Shown piece by piece: positions 35,003 to 42,548 of a stretch of 64,000 nt of DNA. Under the pieces are notes generated by a model. The model saw only the letters and a program-made list of their open reading frames with translations. It was not told where the DNA came from and did not search any database. Source of the stretch: Stenotrophomonas sp. 24(2023) (GTDB taxonomy: Bacteria > Pseudomonadota > Gammaproteobacteria > Xanthomonadales > Xanthomonadaceae); NCBI RefSeq assembly GCF_030913365.1, contig NZ_CP133160.1, positions 1,949,001-2,013,000 of the forward strand. Reading direction: 5' to 3'. The translations under genes and the position numbers were made by a program. Position 1 is the stretch's first letter, and every line of letters starts with the position of its first letter.

Positions 35003-36058
35003 ATGCCTTCGCCCCTCACCCCCGAGCGCCAGGCGGCCCGCCAGGCCGGCCTGCGCTATGTCGATGACACCCTGCCCGGCATCAGCCGCCGCCGTGCCGG
35101 CACCGGCTTTGCCTACCGCGATGCGGATGGGCATGCCGTGCGCGATGCCGCCACCCTGCAGCGCATCCGCGCGCTGGCCATCCCGCCGGCCTATACCGCC
35201 GTCTGGATCTGCGCCCGGGCCGACGGCCACCTGCAGGCGACCGGCCGCGATGCGCGCGGGCGCAAGCAGTACCGCTACCACGCCGACTGGGCACGGGTGC
35301 GCGATGCCGGCAAGTTCGACCGCATCATCGCGTTCGGGCAGGCGCTGCCGGCCTTGCGCCGGCGGCTGTCGCACGACCTCAGGCAGCCCGGCTTCCCGCG
35401 TGACAAGGTGCTGGCCGTGGTGGTGGCGCTGCTGGCCGATACCCTGGTGCGGGTGGGCAACGAAAGCTACGCGCAGGAGAACAGGTCCTACGGGCTGACC
35501 ACCCTGCGCAACCGCCACCTGGACCTGCTGCGCGGCGGGCGCGTGCGCATGCGCTTCCGTGGCAAGTCGGGGCAGCTGCACGACGTGACGGTAGGCAACC
35601 GCCGGCTGGGCACGCTGGTGCGGCGCCTGCAGCAGCTGCCCGGGCAGGCGCTGTTCCAGTACCGTGATGACGAGGGCACGCTGCTGCCGGTCGATTCGGG
35701 TGCAGTGAACGACTACCTGCGCGATGCGATGGGCCAGGACTTCACCGCCAAGGACTTCCGCACCTGGGGCGGCACGGTGGAAGCGATCCGGGTCTTTGCG
35801 GCAACCGCATTGCCCGCGCCGGCCAGCCCGCGTGCACTGGCGAAGGTACAGCGCGCGGTGGTGTGCCAGGTGGCCGCGCGGCTGGGCAACACCCCGGCCG
35901 TGTGCCGCCGGGCCTATATCGATCCCTGCGTTTTCACCGGCTGGGAGCGCGGTGAGCTGGCCGCGCTGGCGGGCCTGCGCGGGCCCCGCCAGTGGGAACA
36001 GGCGGCGCTGAAGGTGCTGCGCCGGGCGCGCCGGCTCAGCCGCAGTAGATCGCGGTGA
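35003..36058 (+). CDS. DNA topoisomerase IB (poxvirus-type)
   Basis: 351 residues. N-terminal RYVDDTLPGISRRRAGTGFAYRDADG, central KVLAVVVALLADTLVRVGNESY with the first active-site Arg, KDFRTWGGT carrying the second Arg, and Tyr305 in CRRAYIDPCVF as the DNA-linking nucleophile. The enzyme relaxes supercoils without ATP via a 3'-phosphotyrosine. The last ~20 residues are Arg-rich. Its 3' end overlaps the convergent gene at 36036 by 23 bases. Confidence 0.93.
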   Translation: MPSPLTPERQAARQAGLRYVDDTLPGISRRRAGTGFAYRDADGHAVRDAATLQRIRALAIPPAYTAVWICARADGHLQATGRDARGRKQYRYHADWARVRDAGKFDRIIAFGQALPALRRRLSHDLRQPGFPRDKVLAVVVALLADTLVRVGNESYAQENRSYGLTTLRNRHLDLLRGGRVRMRFRGKSGQLHDVTVGNRRLGTLVRRLQQLPGQALFQYRDDEGTLLPVDSGAVNDYLRDAMGQDFTAKDFRTWGGTVEAIRVFAATALPAPASPRALAKVQRAVVCQVAARLGNTPAVCRRAYIDPCVFTGWERGELAALAGLRGPRQWEQAALKVLRRARRLSRSRSR

Positions 36059-36377
36059 TGTTGTTGGTCGGCCCCTTTTCGATGGTCAGGCGCTCGCCGC
36101 CCTGGGCCGCCGCACCGGCAGCCGGATCGGACAGGCCGCTGGCCGTGCTGCCATTGCGCTCGCGCTGGCCACGCAGCACCTGGACCTGCAGGCTGTCGCT
36201 GTCCACGCGCGCGCGCTCGACGGTGGCGGCCGAGGCGGCCAGGCCGACCGCACCTTTGACCTTGTCGATGTGGCACTGGCCGGAGATGACCCCATCGATG
36301 GGCTGGATCTGGGCGACCGGCGTGCTGCTGCAGGCGGCCAGGGCGAGGGTGAGGGAAGCGGCGGTGAGCGCGCGCAT
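36036..36377 (-). CDS. I78-like peptidase inhibitor lipoprotein
   Basis: 113 residues with lipobox ALAAC and then PIDGVISGQCHIDKVKGAVG, ATVERARVDSDSLQVQVLRG and a C-terminal TNNITAIYCG. The spacing of the Cys pair, Gly/Ala segment and terminal CG fits I78, more diverged than the genes at 34497 and 46317. ATG 36377. It lies tail-to-tail over the end of the topoisomerase gene. Confidence 0.65.
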   Translation of the reverse strand: MRALTAASLTLALAACSSTPVAQIQPIDGVISGQCHIDKVKGAVGLAASAATVERARVDSDSLQVQVLRGQRERNGSTASGLSDPAAGAAAQGGERLTIEKGPTNNITAIYCG

Positions 36378-36552
36378 GGCAGTGGTCCGGAGGCGATCGG
36401 GTGCCCAGCCTGCCGCGAGCGGTGTGGTGGTGGCATGAATGCCTGCACGCGCCGGACACGCACCATTCACCGCCACCGACAGCGCCGCTGCACACACTGC
36501 CTGTGCGCCGTTGAGCGTACGCCCCATTCCCGGACCACCCGAAGGAGACCGC

Positions 36553-37677
36553 ATGGCCACGAGCAAGAAAGTGCCCGCCCGCCGCAAGGCGTCCCCCAAG
36601 GTGCGCAAAGGCGCCACCTCCCCGCCGGCTGCACGTACAGCCGATCCCGATCGACCGCGTGTGGTGAAGACGGCCACCCGCAAGGCCGCCGCCGCTGACC
36701 CGCGTGCTGCACGTGTGGCAGCACGCCAGCGCCGGTTGCAGGACCAGGAAAAGGCCAAGGATGTGCGTGCGGCCAAGAAGGTTGCGAAGAAGACAGGGGC
36801 AAAGAAGGCCATCCAGGCCGGGCCCCGTGCCCAGCCAGAAACCCTGCCGGCGCAGCACCTGGCCAAGCCCGGCCACGAACATGCCCTTGATCTGGCACCG
36901 CGCTTCCTGGCGCCTGACTACATCGGCAGCGGCAAGCTGCAGGGCATGCGCGCGATCATCACCGGTGGCGATTCCGGTATCGGTCGCGCCGTGGCGGTGT
37001 TGTTCGCCCGCGAAGGGGCGGATGTGGCGGTACTGCATCTGGATGAAGCGGAAGATGCCGATATCACACGCCAGCACGTGGAACGCGAGGGCGGCCGCTG
37101 CGTGGTGATCGCCGGCGACGTGCGCGATCCGCGCTTCTGCAACAAGGCCGTCACGCAGGTCGCCAAGGCATTGGGTGGCATCGACATCCTGGTCAACAAC
37201 GCCGCGTTCCAGCTGCATTGCCAGCGACTGGAAGACCTGGAAGACGCGCACCTGCAGGAAACCCTGCAGACCAACATCGGCGGCTACATCCAGATGGCGC
37301 GTGCGGTGCTGCCGCATCTGGGCGAGGGCGCCAGCATCATCAATACCGGCTCTGAAACCGGCCTGTTCGGCAGCAAGGCGCTGATCGACTATTCGGCCAC
37401 CAAGGGCGCGATCCATGCGTTCACCAAGGCGCTGGCCAGCCAGTTGCTGCCGCGGGGCATCCGCGTGAACTGCGTGGCGCCGGGACCGGTGTGGACGCCG
37501 TTGAACCCGGCCGACAAGCCGGCCGAGGATGTCGCAGCGTTTGGCAAGGACAGTGACATGGGCCGCCCGGCACAGCCCGAAGAGCTGTCACCGGCCTATG
37601 TGTTCCTGGCATCGCCGGTGTGCAGCAGCTACATCAGCGGTGTGGTGCTGCCGGTGATGGGCGGGCCGCGGGGCTAG
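36553..37677 (+). CDS. Short-chain dehydrogenase/reductase with a histone-H1-like N-terminal tail
   Basis: 374 residues. The C-terminal ~285 residues are an SDR: cofactor loop ITGGDSGIGRA, NNAA in DILVNNAAFQ, active-site S in IINTGSETG, Y-x3-K in DYSATKGA, and PGPVWTPL. They resemble the YhdG/YghA-type oxidoreductases with an N-terminal PGHEH segment. The first ~85 residues are Lys/Ala/Arg-rich and Pro-dotted (SKKVPARRKASPKVRKGA, AKKVAKKTGAKKAI), like bacterial H1-type proteins. Such a tail should bind nucleic acid. Start ATG 36553 has GAAGGAGA ahead. Confidence 0.88.
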   Translation: MATSKKVPARRKASPKVRKGATSPPAARTADPDRPRVVKTATRKAAAADPRAARVAARQRRLQDQEKAKDVRAAKKVAKKTGAKKAIQAGPRAQPETLPAQHLAKPGHEHALDLAPRFLAPDYIGSGKLQGMRAIITGGDSGIGRAVAVLFAREGADVAVLHLDEAEDADITRQHVEREGGRCVVIAGDVRDPRFCNKAVTQVAKALGGIDILVNNAAFQLHCQRLEDLEDAHLQETLQTNIGGYIQMARAVLPHLGEGASIINTGSETGLFGSKALIDYSATKGAIHAFTKALASQLLPRGIRVNCVAPGPVWTPLNPADKPAEDVAAFGKDSDMGRPAQPEELSPAYVFLASPVCSSYISGVVLPVMGGPRG

Positions 37678-37690
37678 CATCGCCGCAGAA

Positions 37691-37720
37691 CCGGTTCCCT
37701 CCACTGACTGGAGGGACCGG
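37691..37720. terminator. Hairpin between convergent SDR and serine hydrolase genes
   Basis: CCGGT-T-CCCTCC pairs with GGAGGG-ACCGG across a 7-base loop; 13 bases after the SDR stop and 24 before the hydrolase stop. No strong T-tract. Confidence 0.5.
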
Positions 37721-37743
37721 CCCTGCGAGGGAAGCGTTGCCCC

Positions 37744-38850
37744 TCAGGGTGTGGCCGACGCGCCGCTGGCGGCGGGGGCGTAGAGCGCGGCGATGCGTGG
37801 AATGAACTGCTGCGGGTTGGCGCCGACCAGATTGGTGAGTACGACCACGGCCACACCGCGATCGGGATAGACGATGAAGGCCGCGCGCGCGCCGCCGACG
37901 CCGGCCAGCTGGCGATCCGGTGCGGGCTGCAGTACCGGCCAGCCGGCTGCCCATGGGCCCGGCCGGCCGTTGCCAAGGGGTTCGGCCGTCCACATGCGGG
38001 CGCGCGCGGCCTCACCCAGCAACTGCCCAGCGGCCAACGCGACCAGCCAGTGTGCGGTGTCGTCTGCCGTGGTGAGGATGCCGCCGCCGGCCCAGAGACC
38101 CGGTGGGATGTCATAGAACCAGTGCGAAAGGCGCACCGGTGCATCGGCCGCGTCGGTCCGGCGTGGCGCCAGGCTGTACATGGAAGCCTTCGCTGGAATC
38201 AGGTCGTAGCTGTCGCCGAACGTTGTTCGTGCCATGCGTGCGGGCGCAAACTGGCCGCTGGCCAGAAAGCGCTCGTAGGGCACACCCGATTGCCGGGCGA
38301 TGATCCGCGACAACAGCAGATAGTTGGTCTGGTTGTAGGCGAAGCGCTCGCCAGCGGGGGCTTCGATGGGCAACCCGGTGACCGTCGTCCAGGCCTGCGC
38401 TTCCGACCCACCGCCGATCAGCCCATTGGCATCGACGATGTCCGGCAGGCCCGAGGTGTGGGCCAGCAGCTGGCGCACGCGCACCGCCTGCCACGTCGTG
38501 GGCAGATCCTGCAGATAGCGGGAAACGGGGGCATCCAGATCCAACCGCCCCTGCTGTGCCAGCTGCGCAACGGCGACGCCGGTGAATGCCTTGGTGGCCG
38601 AGTTGAGTGGAAAGCGGGTGTCACGGGTGGTGGGTACGCCGTTTTCCACATCGGCCAGACCGTAGGCCTCTGACAACACGATCTGCCCGTCCTTGACCAC
38701 CGCCAACTGCAGGCCGGGAATGCGCTGCTCCTGCATGATCTGGCGCACCAGCCGGCGCGCCTGGTCATTGGCCTGGTCGGTGGCGGCGGAGGCCGCAGTG
38801 AAGGGAAGGGCACAGACAAGCAGCAGACGTCCCAGTGTCGCGCGGCGCAT
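37744..38850 (-). CDS. Serine hydrolase, class C beta-lactamase fold
   Basis: 368 residues with a signal peptide (cut near ASA-A). S-x-x-K in FPLNSATKAFTG gives the nucleophile Ser and base Lys. A Tyr-containing second motif FAYNQTNYLLLS and an HxG-like GVGGARAA near the end complete the fold. LLAHTSGLPD and YGLADVENG are typical of esterase/DD-peptidase members rather than true AmpC. It acts in the periplasm; substrate unknown. CTGGAG lies 7 bases before ATG 38850. Confidence 0.88.
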   Translation of the reverse strand: MRRATLGRLLLVCALPFTAASAATDQANDQARRLVRQIMQEQRIPGLQLAVVKDGQIVLSEAYGLADVENGVPTTRDTRFPLNSATKAFTGVAVAQLAQQGRLDLDAPVSRYLQDLPTTWQAVRVRQLLAHTSGLPDIVDANGLIGGGSEAQAWTTVTGLPIEAPAGERFAYNQTNYLLLSRIIARQSGVPYERFLASGQFAPARMARTTFGDSYDLIPAKASMYSLAPRRTDAADAPVRLSHWFYDIPPGLWAGGGILTTADDTAHWLVALAAGQLLGEAARARMWTAEPLGNGRPGPWAAGWPVLQPAPDRQLAGVGGARAAFIVYPDRGVAVVVLTNLVGANPQQFIPRIAALYAPAASGASATP

Positions 38851-38880
38851 GCGGTTCTCCAGCAGGGGGTAAGGAGTCGG

Positions 38881-39131
38881 ATGCGGCGGTGGGATGAAAG
38901 GTTTAAGGGTATGCAGCAGCGTAAAGATTGTCGTTCAGGACAAACATTCCAGAAATTCCAGAAATGTCTGACGCGTTCCGGGCTGAGGCCGACCGCGCGG
39001 GTAGACCAGAACGACAAACTTTTGAAAGGCAGGTCCCCTTTGGGCAGCCATTTTCACGCAGGCAATAAACGAATCAACCTACAGAGCGCCCTAACCCGCT
39101 GCTGATCCCTGTCTTCGCGGCCGGAGCGCAC
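38881..39131. other. Intergenic region upstream of serine hydrolase; start of AT-richer patch
   Basis: No gene recognised. It holds two tandem TTCCAGAA dyads (38947-38954 and 38956-38963), about 100 bases before the hydrolase start. Base composition shifts from here to about 41600, being clearly richer in A/T than the flanks. Confidence 0.4.
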
Positions 39132-39317
39132 TCATCGCCTCCTCTCCGACATGACAGGCTTCTGGCACACCGGCGTGTCTGCCTCTATCAGGAACCACTC
39201 TCGGGCTTGGATGAGTCGCTCGACCATGTCCAAGAACAGGCTTTGAAATTGAGAGTCCGCAGACGGCCAGCTGTAGGCAGTGGCCAGTAGCAACGGCAAT
39301 AGCAAACGGATAGCCAC
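39132..39317 (-). CDS. Possible small exported protein (doubtful)
   Basis: 61 residues from GTG 39317. The N-terminus VAIRLLLPLLLATAYSW looks like a signal or membrane segment, followed by a helical region FQSLFLDMVERLIQARE. No clear ribosome-binding site and no family recognised. It may be a real small ORF or a relic within the accessory patch. Confidence 0.25.
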   Translation of the reverse strand: MAIRLLLPLLLATAYSWPSADSQFQSLFLDMVERLIQAREWFLIEADTPVCQKPVMSERRR

Positions 39318-39480
39318 GCGCCAGCGTTTTTCACGTTGACGCCTACATTACAACGCGAGGGCGTACCGTGCATGTCAACCGTGCTCGCGTCCGCATGCCG
39401 GACTCAAGGAGGTGAATAGCGTGCTCAAGGCTCGGACAGGATTCTGCCCGCATGAACTCATCGATCCATCAACTGAGTTG

Positions 39481-39762
39481 TCAAACGCCGTTGGCAAGCT
39501 CAGCTGCCGCCATCGCCGCCTGCTCTTTCAACTGTTCGGCGCTGAGATAGAAGGATGGCATCGACGCCAACAATTCTTCGTCATCGGTGTATGAATCCAC
39601 ATCTCCGAACAGCCGATCAAGGATCTCAAAGGCATCCTCGGGAAGCTCCGATCTCTCATTCTTGAACTTCTCAAGATACATCCTGCTAAAGCTCTTGGTA
39701 TCGATCTTGCCATCAATGTACGAAGTGATTAGTGATAGGTACTCGTCTGCTCTGCGCATCAT
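39481..39762 (-). CDS. Colicin-D-type immunity protein (self-protective colicin-like immunity family)
   Basis: 93 residues: YLSLITSYIDGKIDTKSFSRM, EDAFEILDRLFGDVDSYTDDEEL and LSAEQLKEQAAMAA form the helical pattern of the ImmD-like family. It starts at the stop of the colicin-D-like tip (TGA and ATG overlap within AATGATG), the classic arrangement of a toxin and its antidote, and should block the tRNase in the cytoplasm. The frame is intact even though the toxin gene ahead is damaged, and GC content is low for this genome. Confidence 0.8.
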   Translation of the reverse strand: MMRRADEYLSLITSYIDGKIDTKSFSRMYLEKFKNERSELPEDAFEILDRLFGDVDSYTDDEELLASMPSFYLSAEQLKEQAAMAAAELANGV

Positions 39763-40719
39763 TTCCCTCCTCCAAGCGAACCATTGTCAAGCACATATCT
39801 CAGCTGCTGGTCACTCATCTTCCAGCCGGAGAGAAAGCTTCCAGAAGAATCCTTCATCACGTTCAACCCTGTCCCGGGATCGATAAAATGCGTTACATCC
39901 TTGCCGCGATGTGTGCCCTGAATGGCCACTGTTGAATCGCTTGCTACATGGCGCTCGATGGCTGAGCCGAATTCCGATAACGTCTTGTTGTTGGCATTTC
40001 CAACCACGCCAAAGTCGCCAGCATGTTTAAAGGCGGGCCGCGGGTGGCCAGCAGTCGACCACCTACTGGATGTGCTCCAAGGCGCCCTTGCCTCGGCGTT
40101 CTTCGTGCATCACCTTCCCGGGCAACGAATGCATCGCGTGCAGGCGTTGCCCCTGGGCATCGTACGCCAACGCGCGCCGACCATAGGCATCGTAGGCATA
40201 GCGCTCCGCCTCCTTCACTTCGCGCAGCCTGTTGCCAAAGTCGAAGTCGTACCTCCGCCCGTTGCGCAGCGAGAGATTGCCCTGAACATCCCAGGCCAAT
40301 CCGGTCACCGTCGCGCCGGCATCATCGCGGACATTGGTCAGCTGGTGGCGCGCGTCGTACCAGAACTGCTGGCTGCGCACGCCTGCCAGCCGCACGCTGA
40401 GCAGACTCTCCTGCACGTCATAGGTGTAGCGGAATGCGCCATCGCCCCCGAAGGAAGCCGACTGCACAGGCGTCAGCCTGCCCTGGCCGTCGTAACCCAT
40501 GCGGATGTCATGCGCAGCTCCCTGCTGCCGATCGATGATTGCCGTAACGTCACCATTGGCGCCGCACTGATATAGAAGCTCGCTGGCAGTGCCGTCCTTT
40601 AATTGCGACGGAAGCATCCGCGCATTGAGCACGCCCTCATGCTCGATGCCATTGCCATTGCCATTGCGCATGCCAGCGAGCGCGCCATTGGGATGAACGT
40701 GTGAGCCAGTGACTGGCAC
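39759..40719 (-). pseudogene. Rhs/YD-repeat protein remnant joined to a colicin-D-like tRNase tip
   Basis: Two frames. 40719-40063 encodes 218 residues of RHS repeats (HPNGALAGMRNGNGNGIEHE, YDGQGRLTPVQ, FWYDARHQLTNVRDDAG, NRLREVKEAERYAYDAYGRR) and stops at TAG after EHIQ. Just past it a third frame reads RLLATRG, the usual continuation of an RHS core, so a short deletion lies at the stop. In another frame ~40034-39759 encodes the toxin tip FKHAGDFGVVGNANNK ... FLSGWKMSD, matching the colicin D catalytic domain, including its KHA-DFG catalytic His. The core-to-tip linker is missing, so the gene is a deletion relic with an intact-looking tip. Confidence 0.8.
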
Positions 40720-40748
40720 TAGCCGGGTGTTTGTCTAGGGCACCCTGA

Positions 40749-41108
40749 TTACCTCCGTCCAGGGACATAACCTTCAAACTCCCAATCCATCACTTCAGCC
40801 AACTTACGGGCAACTTCTTCCCACCTTCCATCTGGTACGGCGCTACACACAAGTTCGACGGCTCGCTCGACGGCCTCAAGGCTGACATCATTTACGACAA
40901 CAAACTTCGGAATGGATTGATCCTTCTCAATCATGGATTCCAGCCACTCGCGATTACAAGCGGTAAAGCCAAACAAGTATGCGCCCCGACCATCATCTGC
41001 ACCAATGGACACCTGAAAGTAGCAATCAAATCGATCTGTTTTTTGATGCCTTTCAAATGCAGCATCCCAATCGGCGGTATCAATCCCTTTTAATTTTGCC
41101 CTAGTCAT
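40749..41108 (-). CDS. Probable immunity protein (Imm8-like), orphan
   Basis: 119 residues from ATG 41108 (GAGAAAAA before it). AKLKGIDTADWDAAFERHQ, CYFQVSIGADDGRGAYLFGF and TACNREWLESMI resemble the Imm8 family of polymorphic-toxin immunity proteins, which are small alpha/beta proteins often next to Rhs or contact-dependent toxins. The call rests on pattern memory, not a search. No intact toxin is adjacent, but an open stretch in the same frame precedes it. Confidence 0.55.
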   Translation of the reverse strand: MTRAKLKGIDTADWDAAFERHQKTDRFDCYFQVSIGADDGRGAYLFGFTACNREWLESMIEKDQSIPKFVVVNDVSLEAVERAVELVCSAVPDGRWEEVARKLAEVMDWEFEGYVPGRR

Positions 41109-41306
41109 TTTTTTCTCGACATTGAGATGGGCGTTGTTCGTCCATCTACCTTCAGGCATGGAGCGAGACTCAAAATTTGCCTGAATACCTGTAGGTGCAC
41201 AATTGCTATTGGGCTTCTCTGATGGAAAACGGTAAGGCCCCTCTTCTACGGTACTTGTACGTGCTGGCAGCCCCAGGCACTCGTCTTCCCTGCATGCTCC
41301 CCCTCC
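41109..41306 (-). other. In-frame open segment upstream of the Imm8-like gene (possible toxin relic)
   Basis: Reading the immunity frame upstream gives 66 codons without a stop back to a TAG at 41309. The composition is protein-like with four Cys (ACREDECLGLPARTSTVEEG; NSNCAPTGIQANFESRSM; EGRWTNNAHLNVEKK). It joins the immunity start through a run of A residues where a slip could have fused two genes. It may be the end of a lost toxin; no family recognised. Confidence 0.3.
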
Positions 41307-41309
41307 CTA

Positions 41310-41568
41310 CGTATGCCCCCCGAGAACAGGAGCCGCGCAACGATTGAACAATCCTCCGTCCGTTGCCGACCTGGAACCTCGATTTCAGGCACAAACTGTC
41401 CCCACCCTAGTGTTTGACCAGAGACGACAGGGCAGACGTTGGAGCCGGTACGAATTCCCCTTCGCACCCGCCTTCTTCATAGCAGGCTCCGGCCTGAATG
41501 TGAATCAGATCAATCCGATAACTCTTCGGAACCCGGACCAGCCCCCCACCCGGGTCGAACGCCCAAAC
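41310..41568. other. Non-coding stretch, nothing recognised
   Basis: No plausible coding frame or RNA gene in about 260 bases. Short frames that run on across the tRNA fragment are the known false positives seen over tRNA genes. Confidence 0.4.
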
Positions 41569-41597
41569 AAAAAGCCCCGACCAAGGCGGGGGCTTTT
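41569..41597 (-). terminator. Terminator downstream of the tRNA-Thr fragment (bidirectional shape)
   Basis: AAAAGCCCC / GGGGCTTTT arms with an 11-base loop. On the minus strand it sits 9 bases after the CCA end of the tRNA fragment and runs into TTTTTG, so the fragment keeps its original terminator. Confidence 0.8.
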
Positions 41598-41606
41598 CAT
41601 TACAAC

Positions 41607-41652
41607 TGGTGCCGGAAACAGGAGTCGAACCTGCGACCTACGCATTACGAAT
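41607..41652 (-). pseudogene. 3' fragment of tRNA-Thr(CGT), probable attachment-site scar
   Basis: Read on the minus strand: anticodon loop TTCGTAA (anticodon CGT), variable loop, T-arm GCAGGTTCGACTCCTG and acceptor end CCGGCACCA. The D-arm and 5' acceptor half are missing. Sequence before ATTCGTAA (GCGCGCGCAGCG) does not pair with the 3' side of the anticodon stem. Integrases commonly recombine at this part of tRNA genes and leave such a 3' copy. The intact tRNA is not in the window. Confidence 0.85.
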
Positions 41653-42099
41653 CGCTGCGCGCGCGCGGTGCCATGATTTGATATCAGATGGTCTGAGTGC
41701 CTTACAGCAAGGGAAAGCCGCGACCTAATGAGGCTTCAGGTGCACTTACGGCGCGACTGAACACAGCGCCGTATGGTGCTAAAGCGTGTTCGTGCTGTGA
41801 GCCCGCCTCCCCATGGAGACAGCATGAAATCGAAGATCACCAGTCCCTCGTCGACAGGGCGCCGAAGCCTGACTGGCTACTGTGCATCGCAGAGATGGGC
41901 CCGTTTGCGCCCTCAGTCGGCGGGGCGTGTCTCGGCTCATGAAGGCCCCCGAAAACCTGACATCGGCGGCTGGTGGCTCTGACGAATCCAATATTGTCAA
42001 AGGTGCGCCCGCGCTGATACCAGCATACTGAAGTAGGCGTGGGATGCATAAAGGGATCCCCATCCCCCTACCGTTCGTCGGACCATGACTTCCGGGGGG
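41653..42099. other. Non-coding stretch between tRNA scar and BlaI operator
   Basis: About 450 bases without a frame I trust. Moderately AT-rich, with no repeats or RNA gene recognised. It could hold the remnant of whatever was integrated at the tRNA. Confidence 0.4.
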
Positions 42100-42146
42100 T
42101 TGACTACAGTTGTCGTCACGCAGACAGTGACGACACGTGTAGTCAA
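42100..42146 (+). promoter_or_regulatory. 47-bp dyad operator for the BlaI-family repressor
   Basis: TTGACTACA-g-TTGTCGTCAC, a 7-base centre, then GTGACGACAC-g-TGTAGTCAA. Each half holds an ACA-N2-TGT core (TACAGTTGTC and GACACGTGTA), the kind of core bound by BlaI/MecI dimers, so two dimers could sit side by side. The left TTGACT can also serve as a -35 box. It ends 12 bases before the blaI start codon, fitting autorepression. Confidence 0.8.
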
Positions 42147-42158
42147 TGGAGTGGGAGC

Positions 42159-42545
42159 ATGCGCGGCAAGACCATCGGGGACCAGGAACTGGCCCTGCTG
42201 CAGTACATCGATGAACAAGGCCAGGCCAGTGTCGGCGAAGTTGCCGCGGCCTATGGCGAAGCGCGTGGCTTGGCCCGTTCCACGGTGCTGACCATGATGG
42301 AACGGCTGCGCAGCAAGGGGTACCTGCAGCGCGCCCAGCAGGACGGCGTGTACCGCTACCAGGCCACCCGCGGCCAGGACAGCGTGGTGCAGGGCGCCAT
42401 CGCCCAGTTCGTCGACAACACCCTGCAGGGCTCGGTATCGCCGTTCGTGGCGTACCTGTCGCAGCGGCGGAAGGTCAGCGACAACGAGCTGGCCGAACTG
42501 GAAGCGCTGGTCGCGCAGCTGCAGTCGCAGCGGAAGGAGGGCTGA
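42159..42545 (+). CDS. BlaI/MecI-family transcriptional repressor
   Basis: 128 residues. Winged helix with ELALLQYIDEQGQASVGEVAAAY and recognition segment LARSTVLTMMERLRSKGYL, then the C-terminal dimerisation helices VSDNELAELEALVAQLQSQ. BlaI proteins bind dyad operators and are released when the sensor protease cuts them. The GGGAGC site precedes ATG 42159. It lies directly behind a large dyad and 3 bases before the first sensor gene, so it should control itself and both sensors. Confidence 0.93.
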   Translation: MRGKTIGDQELALLQYIDEQGQASVGEVAAAYGEARGLARSTVLTMMERLRSKGYLQRAQQDGVYRYQATRGQDSVVQGAIAQFVDNTLQGSVSPFVAYLSQRRKVSDNELAELEALVAQLQSQRKEG

Positions 42546-42548
42546 GCC

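Noticed and set aside
39404..39594. Strong AAGGAGGTGA site with a GTG-started 60-codon frame
   Set aside because: The frame is antisense to the immunity gene and has no family; the Shine-Dalgarno match alone is not enough to call a gene.
41344..41681. Short plus-strand frames ending in RSRTCDL/ESNLRPTHYE-like peptides
   Set aside because: These peptides are the familiar false translations across tRNA genes; they read through the tRNA-Thr fragment.
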